From assembly GCA_017938925.1 (NCBI GenBank), contig JAGBAO010000008.1, positions 238,499-302,498 of the forward strand: a DNA stretch of 64,000 nt. The letters are read 5' to 3'. This DNA is from Bacteroidales bacterium. Lineage in GTDB: Bacteria > Bacteroidota > Bacteroidia > Bacteroidales > UBA932. Below are positions 35,364-44,784 of this stretch, piece after piece (within the stretch, counting starts at the first letter, position 1; each line of letters begins with the position of its first letter). The notes under the pieces are model-generated. The model was given only the letters and a program-made list of their open reading frames with translations, was not told the DNA's origin and did no database searches. A program made the position numbers and the translations under genes.

Positions 35364-35440
35364 CAAGTCTGAACACCGTAGATCGAAAGAAAGAGTTCTA
35401 CAACGCGATATAGGTATAGTCGTACCTGTATCGCGTTTTT
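35364..35440 (+). repeat. Dispersed 76-bp element, copy 2, acting as ychF terminator
   Basis: Matches 776-851 with five G-to-A differences. The hairpin ACGCGATATAGGTA with TACCTGTATCGCGT is followed by eight T residues and so makes a good intrinsic terminator. The leading ~38 bases (TCTGAACACCGTAGATCG...) are also conserved between copies although they are not part of the hairpin. Confidence 0.7.
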
Positions 35441-35507
35441 TTTGATATATAATAAAAGATAAAATTATATAAATATAAGATAATTATTATATTGTAAATA
35501 TTTGATA

Positions 35508-36488
35508 ATGAGAGTGCTGTTGGTTTTGTTGTTTTTAGGCCTGAATGTGTGTCCATCCAGTGCCGATGAGGGGAAAGAAAATGTAATTATGTTCTGGAAT
35601 CTCGAGAATTTTTATGACTATACCGATGCTGGGACAGGGGAGTCTGACACGGAATTTTCTCCGGATGGAAAGCGACGCTGGACCTCAAGGAGATTTTATG
35701 ATAAATGTCGTCTGATAGCAAAAGCTATATTTTGGGTAGGGGACCGGTGCGGGAGGATTCCGGATGTGATAGGGGTGGCGGAAGTGGAAAACAGGTCTGT
35801 TCTCAGCCGTCTTCTTTCTTCGACAGGCCTTCGTAAGTATGATTATAAGGTGGTTCATCAGGAATCCGGGGACAGAAGAGGAATAGATGTGGCTCTGATG
35901 TACCGTTCGGATGTTTTCGAAATTGTCTCCAGCTCGCATGTAACACCTTTCTATGATGGAATCAGAATGCCTACGAGAGACATTCTCTGTGTGAAATTAC
36001 GAAGAAAGCCTGATGGACGAGTCTTTGATTATGTGGTGAATCATCATCCGTCCAAGTTCGGGGGTTCGAAAGGATCTGATCTGCGTCGCGAGGTCGTGAT
36101 GCGTACCTTACGTTCTGTATGTGATTCTCTCTGCGAGGCATCGTCATCCTTGCCTGGATATGGTGGCATCATTGCTATGGGGGATTTCAATGACACTCCC
36201 GATGCAGCTCAGTTTTCTCTTCTGGATGGAGCGCTGGAGAATGCTTGCTATGAACTCTACCGAAAAGGGGAAGGGACCATCAGATATGAGGGAAAGTGGG
36301 ATCTCATAGACATGTTCTGGGTGAGTCCTGCTGTTGCAGGTGATTGTAGAGCTGAAATACTTCAGATTCCTTTTCTGATGACCCGTGAGAGAAAGCATCC
36401 TGGTGAAAAACCTCTCAGAACGTATTCCGGACCTCGCTATCTTGGTGGTGTCAGCGACCACTGCCCCATAATCCTGAAACTACGGTAG
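35508..36488 (+). CDS. Secreted endonuclease/exonuclease/phosphatase family protein
   Basis: The 326 residues start with a signal peptide (MRVLLVLLFLGLNVCPSSA) and carry EEP motifs MFWNLENFYDY, GVAEVENRSVL, RRGIDVALMYR, NHHPSK, MGDFNDTPD, WDLIDMFW and VSDHCPIILKL. The order and residues fit a phosphodiesterase or nuclease. It differs clearly from the EEP proteins at 6.8 and 47.1 kb (closer to the endonuclease-I-like subgroup). A TTG in frame at 35502 is disfavoured in favour of the ATG at 35508. The region before it (35441-35507) is nearly all A/T. Confidence 0.87.
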   Translation: MRVLLVLLFLGLNVCPSSADEGKENVIMFWNLENFYDYTDAGTGESDTEFSPDGKRRWTSRRFYDKCRLIAKAIFWVGDRCGRIPDVIGVAEVENRSVLSRLLSSTGLRKYDYKVVHQESGDRRGIDVALMYRSDVFEIVSSSHVTPFYDGIRMPTRDILCVKLRRKPDGRVFDYVVNHHPSKFGGSKGSDLRREVVMRTLRSVCDSLCEASSSLPGYGGIIAMGDFNDTPDAAQFSLLDGALENACYELYRKGEGTIRYEGKWDLIDMFWVSPAVAGDCRAEILQIPFLMTRERKHPGEKPLRTYSGPRYLGGVSDHCPIILKLR

Positions 36489-36589
36489 ACATGCGGCCGA
36501 TCGAGCAGGTCTATAAATGTAATTGGTTGATATTCAGTTTAATTGATGATTAGAATTATTTTATATATTGCAATATCGGCAGTTATTGT

Positions 36590-36597
36590 TAACTTTG
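36590..36597 (+). promoter_or_regulatory. -7 promoter box for galK
   Basis: TAACTTTG matches TAnnTTTG 41 bp before the galK start. An ATTG at 36567-36570 lies 19 bp upstream at the -33 position. Confidence 0.5.
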
Positions 36598-36638
36598 AAG
36601 GATTTTTGAACGAAATAATAACACTAAAATAATAGACA

Positions 36639-37775
36639 ATGAAACAGAGAATCGCTGAAAAATTCCAGACCCTCTTCCACACTGAGGGTGAATTCTTTGC
36701 GTCTGCAGGACGTATCAACCTTATCGGTGAGCACACTGATTACAACGGTGGATTCGTATTCCCGGGTGCAATCGACAAGGGCATGATAGCAGAAATCAAG
36801 CTCAACGGTACAGAGACAGTACGTGCTTTCGCACTTGACCTCGACGAGTACTGCGAGTTCGGTCTGAAAGAGGAGGATGCTCCTACACAGAGCTGGGCAC
36901 GCTATATCTTCGGAGTATGCCGCGAAATTCAGAAGAGAGGCGGAAAGATCGCTGGTTTCGACACTGTATTCGCAGGTGATGTTCCTCTTGGAGCAGGTAT
37001 GTCTTCATCAGCAGCTCTCGAGAGCACATTCGCTTTCGCTCTCAACTATCTCTTCGACCTCGGAATCGACAAGTTCGAGCTTGCGCGCATCGGTCAGAGC
37101 ACTGAGCACAACTACTGCGGCGTGAAGTGCGGTATCATGGACCAGTTCGCTTCAGTATTCGGAAAGGCCGGCAATCTCATGCGTCTTGACTGCCGCTCGA
37201 TGGAGTTTGCATATTTCCCATTTGATCCTGAGCAGTACGGCTACAAGCTTGTTCTCCTTAACTCACGTGTAAAGCACGAACTCGTGGGATCACCATACAA
37301 CGACCGCCGCGCATCATGCGAGCGTGTTGCAAAGGTTCTCGGCCAGGAATTCCTTCGCGGAGCCACTATGGACCAGCTTGAGGCTATCAAGGATCAGATT
37401 TCTGAGGAAGACTATCTCCGCGCACGCTATGTGATCGGTGAGGAAAAGAGAGTCCTTGACGTGTGCGACGCTCTCGAAAAGGGTGACTATGAGACAGTGG
37501 GTGCACGTATGTATGAGACTCACTGGGGAATGTCAAAGGACTACGAAGTGTCTTGTGAGGAGCTTGACTTCCTGGCTACAGTGGCTCAGGAGTGCGGCGT
37601 GACAGGATCACGCATCATGGGTGGTGGCTTCGGCGGCTGCACCATCAACCTTGTGAAGGCGGAGCTCTATGATGCATTCATCGCCAAGGCAAAGGCATCA
37701 TTCGCGGAGAAATACGGTCACGAGCCTATCGAAATCCCGGTAGTGATCAGCGACGGCGCACGCAAGCTGGCATAA
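36639..37775 (+). CDS. galK: Galactokinase
   Basis: The 378-residue GHMP kinase has the galactokinase signature GRINLIGEHTDYNGGFVFP, ATP-binding PLGAGMSSSAALES and C-terminal GSRIMGGGFGGCTINL. It phosphorylates galactose at C1, the first step of the Leloir pathway. No other gal genes are adjacent. It has its own promoter and a strong terminator, so it looks monocistronic. Confidence 0.97.
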   Translation: MKQRIAEKFQTLFHTEGEFFASAGRINLIGEHTDYNGGFVFPGAIDKGMIAEIKLNGTETVRAFALDLDEYCEFGLKEEDAPTQSWARYIFGVCREIQKRGGKIAGFDTVFAGDVPLGAGMSSSAALESTFAFALNYLFDLGIDKFELARIGQSTEHNYCGVKCGIMDQFASVFGKAGNLMRLDCRSMEFAYFPFDPEQYGYKLVLLNSRVKHELVGSPYNDRRASCERVAKVLGQEFLRGATMDQLEAIKDQISEEDYLRARYVIGEEKRVLDVCDALEKGDYETVGARMYETHWGMSKDYEVSCEELDFLATVAQECGVTGSRIMGGGFGGCTINLVKAELYDAFIAKAKASFAEKYGHEPIEIPVVISDGARKLA

Positions 37776-37799
37776 TCAATCGCAACTTAATATAATCTA

Positions 37800-37846
37800 A
37801 ATCCTTGGTATAGGCCCTTTTTGAGGATATACCAAGGATTTTTTCT
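37800..37846 (+). terminator. Rho-independent terminator after galK
   Basis: A perfect 13-bp stem (AATCCTTGGTATA at 37800-37812 with TATACCAAGGATT at 37828-37840) has a 15-base loop and is followed by TTTTTTC. Confidence 0.9.
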
Positions 37847-37851
37847 TTTAT

Positions 37852-37913
37852 ATCCTCAAAACAATCCCATTTTGAGGATTTGAATTGTTTTGTAAAAAAT
37901 AATAATATCTTTG
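37852..37913 (+). promoter_or_regulatory. Inverted repeat and promoter upstream of the ECF sigma factor
   Basis: ATCCTCAAAA (37852-37861) and TTTTGAGGAT (37870-37879) form a perfect inverted repeat with an 8-base spacer. The same TTTTGAGGAT occurs again at 37819-37828 in the preceding terminator. A TTTG (37879-37882) overlapping the right arm and TATCTTTG (37906-37913) 23 bp later make a promoter. A protein bound at the repeat would cover the -33 element. Confidence 0.6.
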
Positions 37914-37931
37914 CAGGACAGAAGAGCAAAG

Positions 37932-38483
37932 ATGGACACCAATAGAGAGAATATATTATGGAATAATTTCAGGGGGGGGCAGCCTAACTCCTTCCGTATT
38001 CTTTTTGATCATTTTTATCCTTCTCTCTGTGAGTACGCATTCCAGATATTGAAAGACAAGATGGATGCGGAAGACATCGTTCTGGACCTTTTCATCTTCG
38101 TTTGGAAGAATTCAGACCGCATAAACATAGGAAAGTCAATCCGTTCCTACCTTTTCATTTCTGTTAAAAACCGTGCACTGAATCGTTTGAGAAGTGTCAG
38201 ACCTCAGATCATGGAGGACGTTTTTGATGTACCTGTCCTTGATTCCGCTCTGGAAGATATCGACATCAGGGATATCTCTGCTGTCATCAGTGCTGCGCTT
38301 GAGACCGTCTCTTATAGAGCGCAATCCATCTGGAAGATGAAACGGGAGGAAGGCAAGACAAACATACAGATTGCAGAGGAACTGAGCATCTCGGAAAAGA
38401 CAGTCGAGGCGGATGTCACAAGAATCCGCAAACTGCTTCATCTGATAATCAAACGAAACTTCATACTTACCTTATTTTTATGA
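37932..38483 (+). CDS. ECF RNA polymerase sigma factor (FecI-like)
   Basis: The 183 residues comprise sigma region 2 (FDHFYPSLCEYAFQILKDKMDAEDIVLDLFIFVW) and region 4 (KTNIQIAEELSISEKTVEADVTRIRKLL). It is followed by a FecR-type anti-sigma gene and a SusC receptor with an STN domain, the classic trans-envelope signalling trio. It presumably drives the downstream uptake genes when ligand binds. A run of eight G at 37972-37979 encodes part of FRGGQPN, 40 bp after the start; gain or loss of one G would break the frame. A TTG upstream at 37911 lies within the -7 box, so the ATG at 37932 is chosen. Confidence 0.9.
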   Translation: MDTNRENILWNNFRGGQPNSFRILFDHFYPSLCEYAFQILKDKMDAEDIVLDLFIFVWKNSDRINIGKSIRSYLFISVKNRALNRLRSVRPQIMEDVFDVPVLDSALEDIDIRDISAVISAALETVSYRAQSIWKMKREEGKTNIQIAEELSISEKTVEADVTRIRKLLHLIIKRNFILTLFL

Positions 38484-38547
38484 TTTTTCACTTTTTCGTA
38501 GGGTATAGCACTTTTGAGTGTGTCGTATGTGAAAACGATATATCAAA

Positions 38548-39510
38548 ATGGATACTAACCCTAAAGCGAAGAATCTTCCTATTAATCTAATAATAGCCTC
38601 GTTCAGAGGTTCCATATCTCAACAACAGGAAACCGATCTCCAGGAGTGGCTTTCAGCCGAAGGCAACAGAAAAAAATATGATGCTCTGAAAAGAGTCTGG
38701 AATCATACTGTGGCAAACGCCGATGAATTTGATTCCAGGAAAGCATATCGGACTTTTCGCCGCCGGATTTCCAATGTGTGGAAGAATGTTGCCATATCTG
38801 CATCAGTTGCTGCCGTCGCTGCATTATTCCTTTTATTATATGGTGTAGGCATCCGGCAGTCGGAACCTGTCCTTACCCAGACCTATGTCTGCATGACAGG
38901 AAAGTCGTTCGTTGTTCTTCCTGACGGTTCCAATGTGGTGCTTCATAAGGGGGCGTCTATTTCTTATGACAATTCCTTTTCAAGGACAAACAGGGCTGTA
39001 ACGCTTGAAGGTGAGGCTTACTTTGATGTAGCCAAGGATCCTGAAAACACATTCACCGTGTGTATAGATGATGTTGACGTCACTGTTCACGGAACATCGT
39101 TCAATGTGTTGGAAAACAACGAATCTGTCATTGTCAGCCTTGTTGAAGGCTCCGTGGATGTTACTACGGAAGCCGGCACAAGATGCGTCCTTGAACCAGG
39201 GCATGCGGCTGTATATGACAAGGGGACAGGCAGTCTTGTTGACAAAAGGTATGATGTTGATTTTGCATCATGCTGGGCACGTGACCGCCTTACCTTCACT
39301 CAGGCCTCTCTGGGCGAGGTGTGCAGATATCTGTCTAAATGGTACGATGTCGAGATCGTTGTTCCTGCAGCCCTTGAATCATCCTGCTCCTATACCTTCA
39401 CGATCCGTGAGGAACCGATTGACCAGATTCTTGACATCATGAGCAGGCTAAATCCTATGAAATATCTCTATACCAACGATCATAGGATAATAATCTCTGA
39501 AATACTTTAA
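38548..39510 (+). CDS. FecR-family anti-sigma factor
   Basis: The 320-residue inner-membrane protein has a cytoplasmic N-terminal region binding the sigma factor. One membrane helix follows (NVAISASVAAVAALFLLLYGVG, about residues 79-100), then a FecR periplasmic domain (PDGSNVVLHKGASISYDNSF, LEGEAYFDVAKDPENTFTV, VHGTSFNVLENN). The C-terminal DUF4974-type domain (LTFTQASLGEVCRYLSKWYDVEI) contacts the STN domain of the receptor. It relays the receptor state to the sigma factor. It lies 64 bp after the sigma gene and 8 bp before susC. Confidence 0.93.
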   Translation: MDTNPKAKNLPINLIIASFRGSISQQQETDLQEWLSAEGNRKKYDALKRVWNHTVANADEFDSRKAYRTFRRRISNVWKNVAISASVAAVAALFLLLYGVGIRQSEPVLTQTYVCMTGKSFVVLPDGSNVVLHKGASISYDNSFSRTNRAVTLEGEAYFDVAKDPENTFTVCIDDVDVTVHGTSFNVLENNESVIVSLVEGSVDVTTEAGTRCVLEPGHAAVYDKGTGSLVDKRYDVDFASCWARDRLTFTQASLGEVCRYLSKWYDVEIVVPAALESSCSYTFTIREEPIDQILDIMSRLNPMKYLYTNDHRIIISEIL

Positions 39511-39518
39511 CCCTTAAT

Positions 39519-42500
39519 ATGAAACATAACAAACTGATACTGACCATAGTTGCTGTGTTTCTGTCTTTGTCGTCCTTCGCGCAGACCGGACGCATTACAG
39601 CAAACTTCAGCAATGTGCCGCTGTCCAAGGCGATAGAAGTCATAGAAGGAGCGAGTTCCTATACCTTCTTCTATGATTCAGGCAAAGTTGACCTGTCGGC
39701 AAAAGTTTCTCTGGATGCTTCGGATCTTTCCGTTAAAGAGGCTATTGATCAGATGTTGTCACACCTTGATGTGAGTTTTGAAATCAAAGGCGATCAGATC
39801 GTACTGATGCCCGTTTCTTCACAGACATCTCAGGTGCCACCAACTCTTACATTGACAATCCTCGACATGACTGGTCTGCCTGTCATCGGTGCAGCTGTGA
39901 TGAAGGCTGACGGTTCGGGAGAAATCACTGACATCGACGGAATCTGTGTCGTTCCGCTTTCCGCTCCTGACAAGAGTCTCACAATCACTTGTCTTGGCTA
40001 TCAGACAAAGACACTGAATGTAGGAACAACTTCCAAAATGACGGTTTATCTTGAAGAGGACACACAGCTTCTGACGGAATCCGTAGTAGTAGGTTACGGT
40101 GTCCAGAAGAAGGTGAATCTCACCGGTGCTGTGGCTGCGGTGGATTCTGATGAACTTCAGGACAGGCCGGTTGCAAGTGTAGGACAGGCCCTCCAGGGTG
40201 TGGTGCCTAACCTGAACATCACCAACAGCTCAGGACGTCCGGGAGCCTCTTCCAATTTCAATATCCGAGGAAACACCTCTCCCAACGGAGGAAGTCCTCT
40301 GATTCTGGTCGATGGAGTGGAGACTGACCTCGGAAGAATCAATGCCAACGACATTGCGTCCATTTCCGTGTTGAAGGATGCATCTTCTGCAGCGATCTAT
40401 GGTGCCAGAGGAGCATTCGGAGTCATTCTCGTCACCACAAAGAGCGGCGATTTTGACAAGGCGCCGACTGTTACGGCAGATGCACGTTTCTCCGTTTCTG
40501 CTCCTACCACATCGACAGACTACGAGACACGAGGCTACTATCATGCAAAGATCGCCGACCTGTTCATGGAAACCTATTCAGGTGTTCCTTACACGAATTA
40601 CACAAGCTATGACTACCAGCGCATGTGGGAGCGCAGGAATGACGTCACTGAGCACCCAGACCGCCCTTGGGTGGTAACTGAGATGCGCAACGGACGTCTG
40701 GAATATGTGTATCTGGCCAACTTTGACTGGTATAACTACATGTATGACGACAGCCGTCCGACCCAGGACTATAATGTGTCCGTACGAGGAGGTTCGAAGA
40801 ATGTCTCATATATGGTCAGCGGACGATACTATCATCAGGACGGTATATTCCGTATCGGCCCTGACGACTTTGACTCGTTCAACACACGTGCAAAGGTGGA
40901 TGTGCAGATATGTCCTTGGCTCAAGCTTACAAGCAACACAAGATTCTTCCACAGCAAGTATCACTATGCCGGCAATGAATACCGTCGTCCGACGCTTCAT
41001 GCCCTTGCCAGCTTTGTGCCGGTCAATCCGGACGGTACTTTCGTATCTCATACGACCTTGACCCAGAGTGCCGCACATTATATAATGGACGGATACAGCG
41101 CCATGCTGCACAAAGGTGTTCAGTTCGGAACTCAGAAGATCACGGAACTCACCAGTTCATGGATCCTCACTGCGGACATAACTGACAAACTGAAGTTCAA
41201 TGTGGATTTCTCCTATAAGTTCGGTTACCAGCGTTCTCCATACAGGGACGCAACAGTCCAGTATTCGCAGTATCCTGGCGAAATAGAGACCGAATCCACA
41301 CTGTATATAGACAGATATTCCGATACCGTCAATGAGCGCAATGACTATGTAGCCAATGCCTTTATATCCTATGCAGACACCTGGAATGAGGATCATGACT
41401 TCACGGGAACAGTCGGAGTCAATTACGAGGCCCGCAACTACAACGACGTGTCAGTCCGTCGTCAGGATATGCTCACAGAGGAACTCAGTGACTTCAATCT
41501 TGCATTCGGAAATGTGGACAATCTTACCGGAGGTGTGAAGGAATATGCCCTTGCCGGTCTGTTCTACCGTTTCACATATGCATGGAAATCACGTTACCTT
41601 TTCGAGACCAACGGACGTCTGGACGGATCTTCCCGTTTCCCGAAAGGCAATCAGTGGGGATTCTTCCCGTCTGTTTCCGCAGCATGGCGTCTTAGCGAGG
41701 AACCGTGGATGGCTGATGTGAAGTCTGTAATGAACAATGCGAAGCTCAGGGTTTCATACGGATCTCTCGGAAACCAGAACATAGGTTACTATGATTACTA
41801 CCAGACGGTGGATACCAATGGTCTTCTTTCATACTCCTTCAACGGAAGCAACAAGAGCCAGTATGCCTACGTCAGCGATCCTGTATCCACCGGAACATGG
41901 GAGACTGTGACTACCTTCGACGTGGGAGCAGACCTGGGATTCCTCAAGGACAAGCTCACATTCTCTGGTGACTTCTATATAAGGAACACCAAAGGAATCC
42001 TTGCAGTGGGCAAACAGCTTCCTTCGATTTATGGAGCTGGAGAGCCTAAGGTGAATGCAAACGACATGAGGACCACCGGTTGGGAAATCCAGCTGGAGTG
42101 GCGTGACAGCTTCAATATCGGCTCGGAGAGGTTTGACTACAGCATAGGAGGATCGCTTGCCGACTATACTGCGGTATATACGAAGGCCGATAACCCGGAT
42201 GGTATCATCGGGGCTCCATATGTGGGCATGAGACTGGGTGAGATATGGGGATATCGTACCGGAGGTCTCTTTGCCACCGATGAGGAGGCTGCACAGTACA
42301 TAAGCGAAGTCGACTGCAGCAAGATATATACCGAGTACATGAACTGTACTTCGGAGTATGGAAAGGGAGTCAGAGCAGGAGACCTCAAGATCCTTGACAT
42401 TGACGGCGACGGTGAACTCGCATGGGGAAACAATACCATCAACAATCACGGCGACGCCGAAATCATAGGAAACAGCCAGCCGCGTTTCTCATACGGCTTC

Positions 42501-42986
42501 AATGCAGGCTTCAACATCTCTGGCTTTGACTTCTCCATCTTCTTCCAGGGCATAGGGCATATGGACTGGTACCCAGGAGAAGACAACCAGAGGTTCTGGG
42601 GTGCATATTCTCGCCCATATTCGACATTCATCGGCCGAGACTTCATGGCTGATGTGTGGAGTGAGACCAATCCGGATGCATATTTCCCACGTCCTCGCGG
42701 CTATACCGCCAACTGGGGAATGCTTCGCGGAAAGAATGACCGGTACCTGCAGAATCTGGCCTATCTGCGACTTAAGAATCTTTCCATCGGCTACACATTC
42801 CCGGAAAAATGGATGTCAAAAGCCAAGATTTCCAGGTTGAGAGTGTATTTCAGCGGAGAAAACCTGTGGCATTGGACAGCCCTGCATTCCAAGTATCTGG
42901 ATCCGGAGATGGCCATAGCCAACTCTCAGTCCACCACATATTCGTTCTGCAAGACATTCGCTTTTGGTCTCACCTTGGAATTCTAA
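39519..42986 (+). CDS. SusC/RagA-type TonB-dependent outer membrane receptor
   Basis: The 1155-residue receptor has a signal peptide (LILTIVAVFLSLSSFAQ). A signalling STN domain follows (about 25-100, FSNVPLSKAIEVIEGASSYTFFY), then a carboxypeptidase-regulatory-like domain. The plug carries the SusC signature (ESVVVGYGVQKKVNLTGAV, LILVDGVETDLGRINANDIASISVLKDASSAAIYGARG). A 22-strand barrel ending FAFGLTLEF completes it. It imports ligands captured by its SusD partner using TonB energy. The STN domain means ligand occupancy is signalled to FecR and the sigma factor. Confidence 0.96.
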   Translation: MKHNKLILTIVAVFLSLSSFAQTGRITANFSNVPLSKAIEVIEGASSYTFFYDSGKVDLSAKVSLDASDLSVKEAIDQMLSHLDVSFEIKGDQIVLMPVSSQTSQVPPTLTLTILDMTGLPVIGAAVMKADGSGEITDIDGICVVPLSAPDKSLTITCLGYQTKTLNVGTTSKMTVYLEEDTQLLTESVVVGYGVQKKVNLTGAVAAVDSDELQDRPVASVGQALQGVVPNLNITNSSGRPGASSNFNIRGNTSPNGGSPLILVDGVETDLGRINANDIASISVLKDASSAAIYGARGAFGVILVTTKSGDFDKAPTVTADARFSVSAPTTSTDYETRGYYHAKIADLFMETYSGVPYTNYTSYDYQRMWERRNDVTEHPDRPWVVTEMRNGRLEYVYLANFDWYNYMYDDSRPTQDYNVSVRGGSKNVSYMVSGRYYHQDGIFRIGPDDFDSFNTRAKVDVQICPWLKLTSNTRFFHSKYHYAGNEYRRPTLHALASFVPVNPDGTFVSHTTLTQSAAHYIMDGYSAMLHKGVQFGTQKITELTSSWILTADITDKLKFNVDFSYKFGYQRSPYRDATVQYSQYPGEIETESTLYIDRYSDTVNERNDYVANAFISYADTWNEDHDFTGTVGVNYEARNYNDVSVRRQDMLTEELSDFNLAFGNVDNLTGGVKEYALAGLFYRFTYAWKSRYLFETNGRLDGSSRFPKGNQWGFFPSVSAAWRLSEEPWMADVKSVMNNAKLRVSYGSLGNQNIGYYDYYQTVDTNGLLSYSFNGSNKSQYAYVSDPVSTGTWETVTTFDVGADLGFLKDKLTFSGDFYIRNTKGILAVGKQLPSIYGAGEPKVNANDMRTTGWEIQLEWRDSFNIGSERFDYSIGGSLADYTAVYTKADNPDGIIGAPYVGMRLGEIWGYRTGGLFATDEEAAQYISEVDCSKIYTEYMNCTSEYGKGVRAGDLKILDIDGDGELAWGNNTINNHGDAEIIGNSQPRFSYGFNAGFNISGFDFSIFFQGIGHMDWYPGEDNQRFWGAYSRPYSTFIGRDFMADVWSETNPDAYFPRPRGYTANWGMLRGKNDRYLQNLAYLRLKNLSIGYTFPEKWMSKAKISRLRVYFSGENLWHWTALHSKYLDPEMAIANSQSTTYSFCKTFAFGLTLEF

Positions 42987-43000
42987 GGAGGAAATGATGT

Positions 43001-44773
43001 ATGAAAAAGAATATTAACATGAAATTCAGCCATATAATGCTTGTGGTCATACTGTTTACGATGACTGCATGCGAAGATTTCCTTGTACGGAAGCCAAAGG
43101 ATCAGCTTAGCCCAGACACCTATTTCAGGACAGAGATGGAGTGCCAGCTGTTTACCAATAATTTCTATACTATACTGCCGGCTGCAAGTGACTTCTATCA
43201 GGAGGACGATGACTACGTGATTCCGAAGTCCCTGTCAGACAAGGTGAAGGGAACCAGAGTCGTGCCTGCTACGGCAGGTACATGGAACTGGAACATGCTC
43301 AGGCAGATAAACTTCTTCCTTGCCCATTCTCATCAATGTGAAGATAATGAGGTCAGGGAAAGATATGAGGCTCTGGCAAGATTCTTCCGCGCATATTTCT
43401 ATTTCGAGAAGGTCAAGAGATACGGTGATGTCGCATGGGTGGACGAGCCTATCGATGCCAACGACGAGACCCTTTATCGCGGACGCGATCCACGCGCCAT
43501 GGTCATGGAGCACGTTCTTGAGGATATAGATTTCGCAATCGAGAACCTTCCGTCGGGAAAGGATGTCTATCGTGCTACAAAATGGACGGCTCTGGCTCTG
43601 AAATCGAGGATTTTCCTGTTTGAAGGCACCTTCCGCAAGTATCATGGTCTTGAGGGATGGGAGACATGTCTTCAGGAGGCGGCAAATGCCGCTTCAAGGT
43701 TCATCAAGGAGTCAGGATATGGCATATACAAGTCAACCACGACTCCTTATCAGAGTCTCTTCACTCTGGCGGAGTCTGACAGGAGCGAGGTGATCCTGAC
43801 AAGAGCATACAAGCAGTCGCTTTCACTTGTACATAGTGCCAACGAAGCATTCACCTCCTCATCCTCGTCACATAGTGGTCTGGCCAAGGATGTAGTCGAT
43901 ATGTATCTTATGTCTGACGGCAGCCGCTTCACAGACAGACCTCAGTACGGCATGCTGGACTTCCATGACGAGACTCAGGATCGTGATCCGCGTCTGTCTC
44001 AGACCATCCGTACTCCGGGCTATACGAGAATCGGTGAAACAGACCTCCTTGCTCCGGACATGGCAGCGGTTACCACCGGTTATCAACCGATCAAATATGT
44101 CTGTGAATCGAAATATGACTCCTTCCAGTCTTCGGAAAATGATATGCCGATATTCCGTACGGCTGAGGTCTATCTGAACTATGCCGAAGCGAAGGCCGAG
44201 CTCGAACAGCTCACTCAGGCGGATCTGGACATGTCTGTGAACAAGGTCAGGGCAAGGGTGTCTATGCCGGCAATCAACATGGATGAGGCTAATGCCAATC
44301 CGGATCCTTATCTCCTGGATGCTGTCACAGGATATCCTAATGTGACCAGGAGTGCATTCACTGGAGTCATTCTCGAAATACGTCGTGAAAGGACAGTGGA
44401 ACTGATTCTCGAAGGCTTCAGATACTGGGATCTGATGAGATGGAAGGAAGGAAAGAGGTTTGAGAGACCTTTCAAGGGAATGCGTCTGGACGGAGTCGGC
44501 GAATATGACCTTGACGAGAACGGAAGTGTGGATCTGGTTGTATATGAGGGTGATGCTCCGGCAACGAGTGAGGGAGTGGTCTATAAGAAACTCTCTGAAC
44601 TGAATCTGACTGGTGAAACGGAAGGAAATATCGTTCTTCATGAGGATATAGTCAGGACATTTGACGAATCAAAGGATTATCTCTACCCGATCCCGACAGA
44701 GGATATAGTCCTGACCCAGGGCGTTGTCAAGCAGAATCCTGGCTGGGATGAGATGGACGGACTTGACTTCTAA
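43001..44773 (+). CDS. SusD/RagB-family surface lipoprotein
   Basis: This 590-residue lipoprotein has the lipobox FTMTAC (Cys at about residue 24) followed by EDFLVRKPKDQLSPDTYFRTE, typical of SusD. TPR-like helices and the C-terminal string RRERTVELILEGFRYWDLMRWKEGKRF are present. It acts as the lid that binds ligand over the SusC barrel. Ligand identity cannot be read from the sequence. Confidence 0.95.
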   Translation: MKKNINMKFSHIMLVVILFTMTACEDFLVRKPKDQLSPDTYFRTEMECQLFTNNFYTILPAASDFYQEDDDYVIPKSLSDKVKGTRVVPATAGTWNWNMLRQINFFLAHSHQCEDNEVRERYEALARFFRAYFYFEKVKRYGDVAWVDEPIDANDETLYRGRDPRAMVMEHVLEDIDFAIENLPSGKDVYRATKWTALALKSRIFLFEGTFRKYHGLEGWETCLQEAANAASRFIKESGYGIYKSTTTPYQSLFTLAESDRSEVILTRAYKQSLSLVHSANEAFTSSSSSHSGLAKDVVDMYLMSDGSRFTDRPQYGMLDFHDETQDRDPRLSQTIRTPGYTRIGETDLLAPDMAAVTTGYQPIKYVCESKYDSFQSSENDMPIFRTAEVYLNYAEAKAELEQLTQADLDMSVNKVRARVSMPAINMDEANANPDPYLLDAVTGYPNVTRSAFTGVILEIRRERTVELILEGFRYWDLMRWKEGKRFERPFKGMRLDGVGEYDLDENGSVDLVVYEGDAPATSEGVVYKKLSELNLTGETEGNIVLHEDIVRTFDESKDYLYPIPTEDIVLTQGVVKQNPGWDEMDGLDF

Positions 44774-44784
44774 CACAGATTGAT

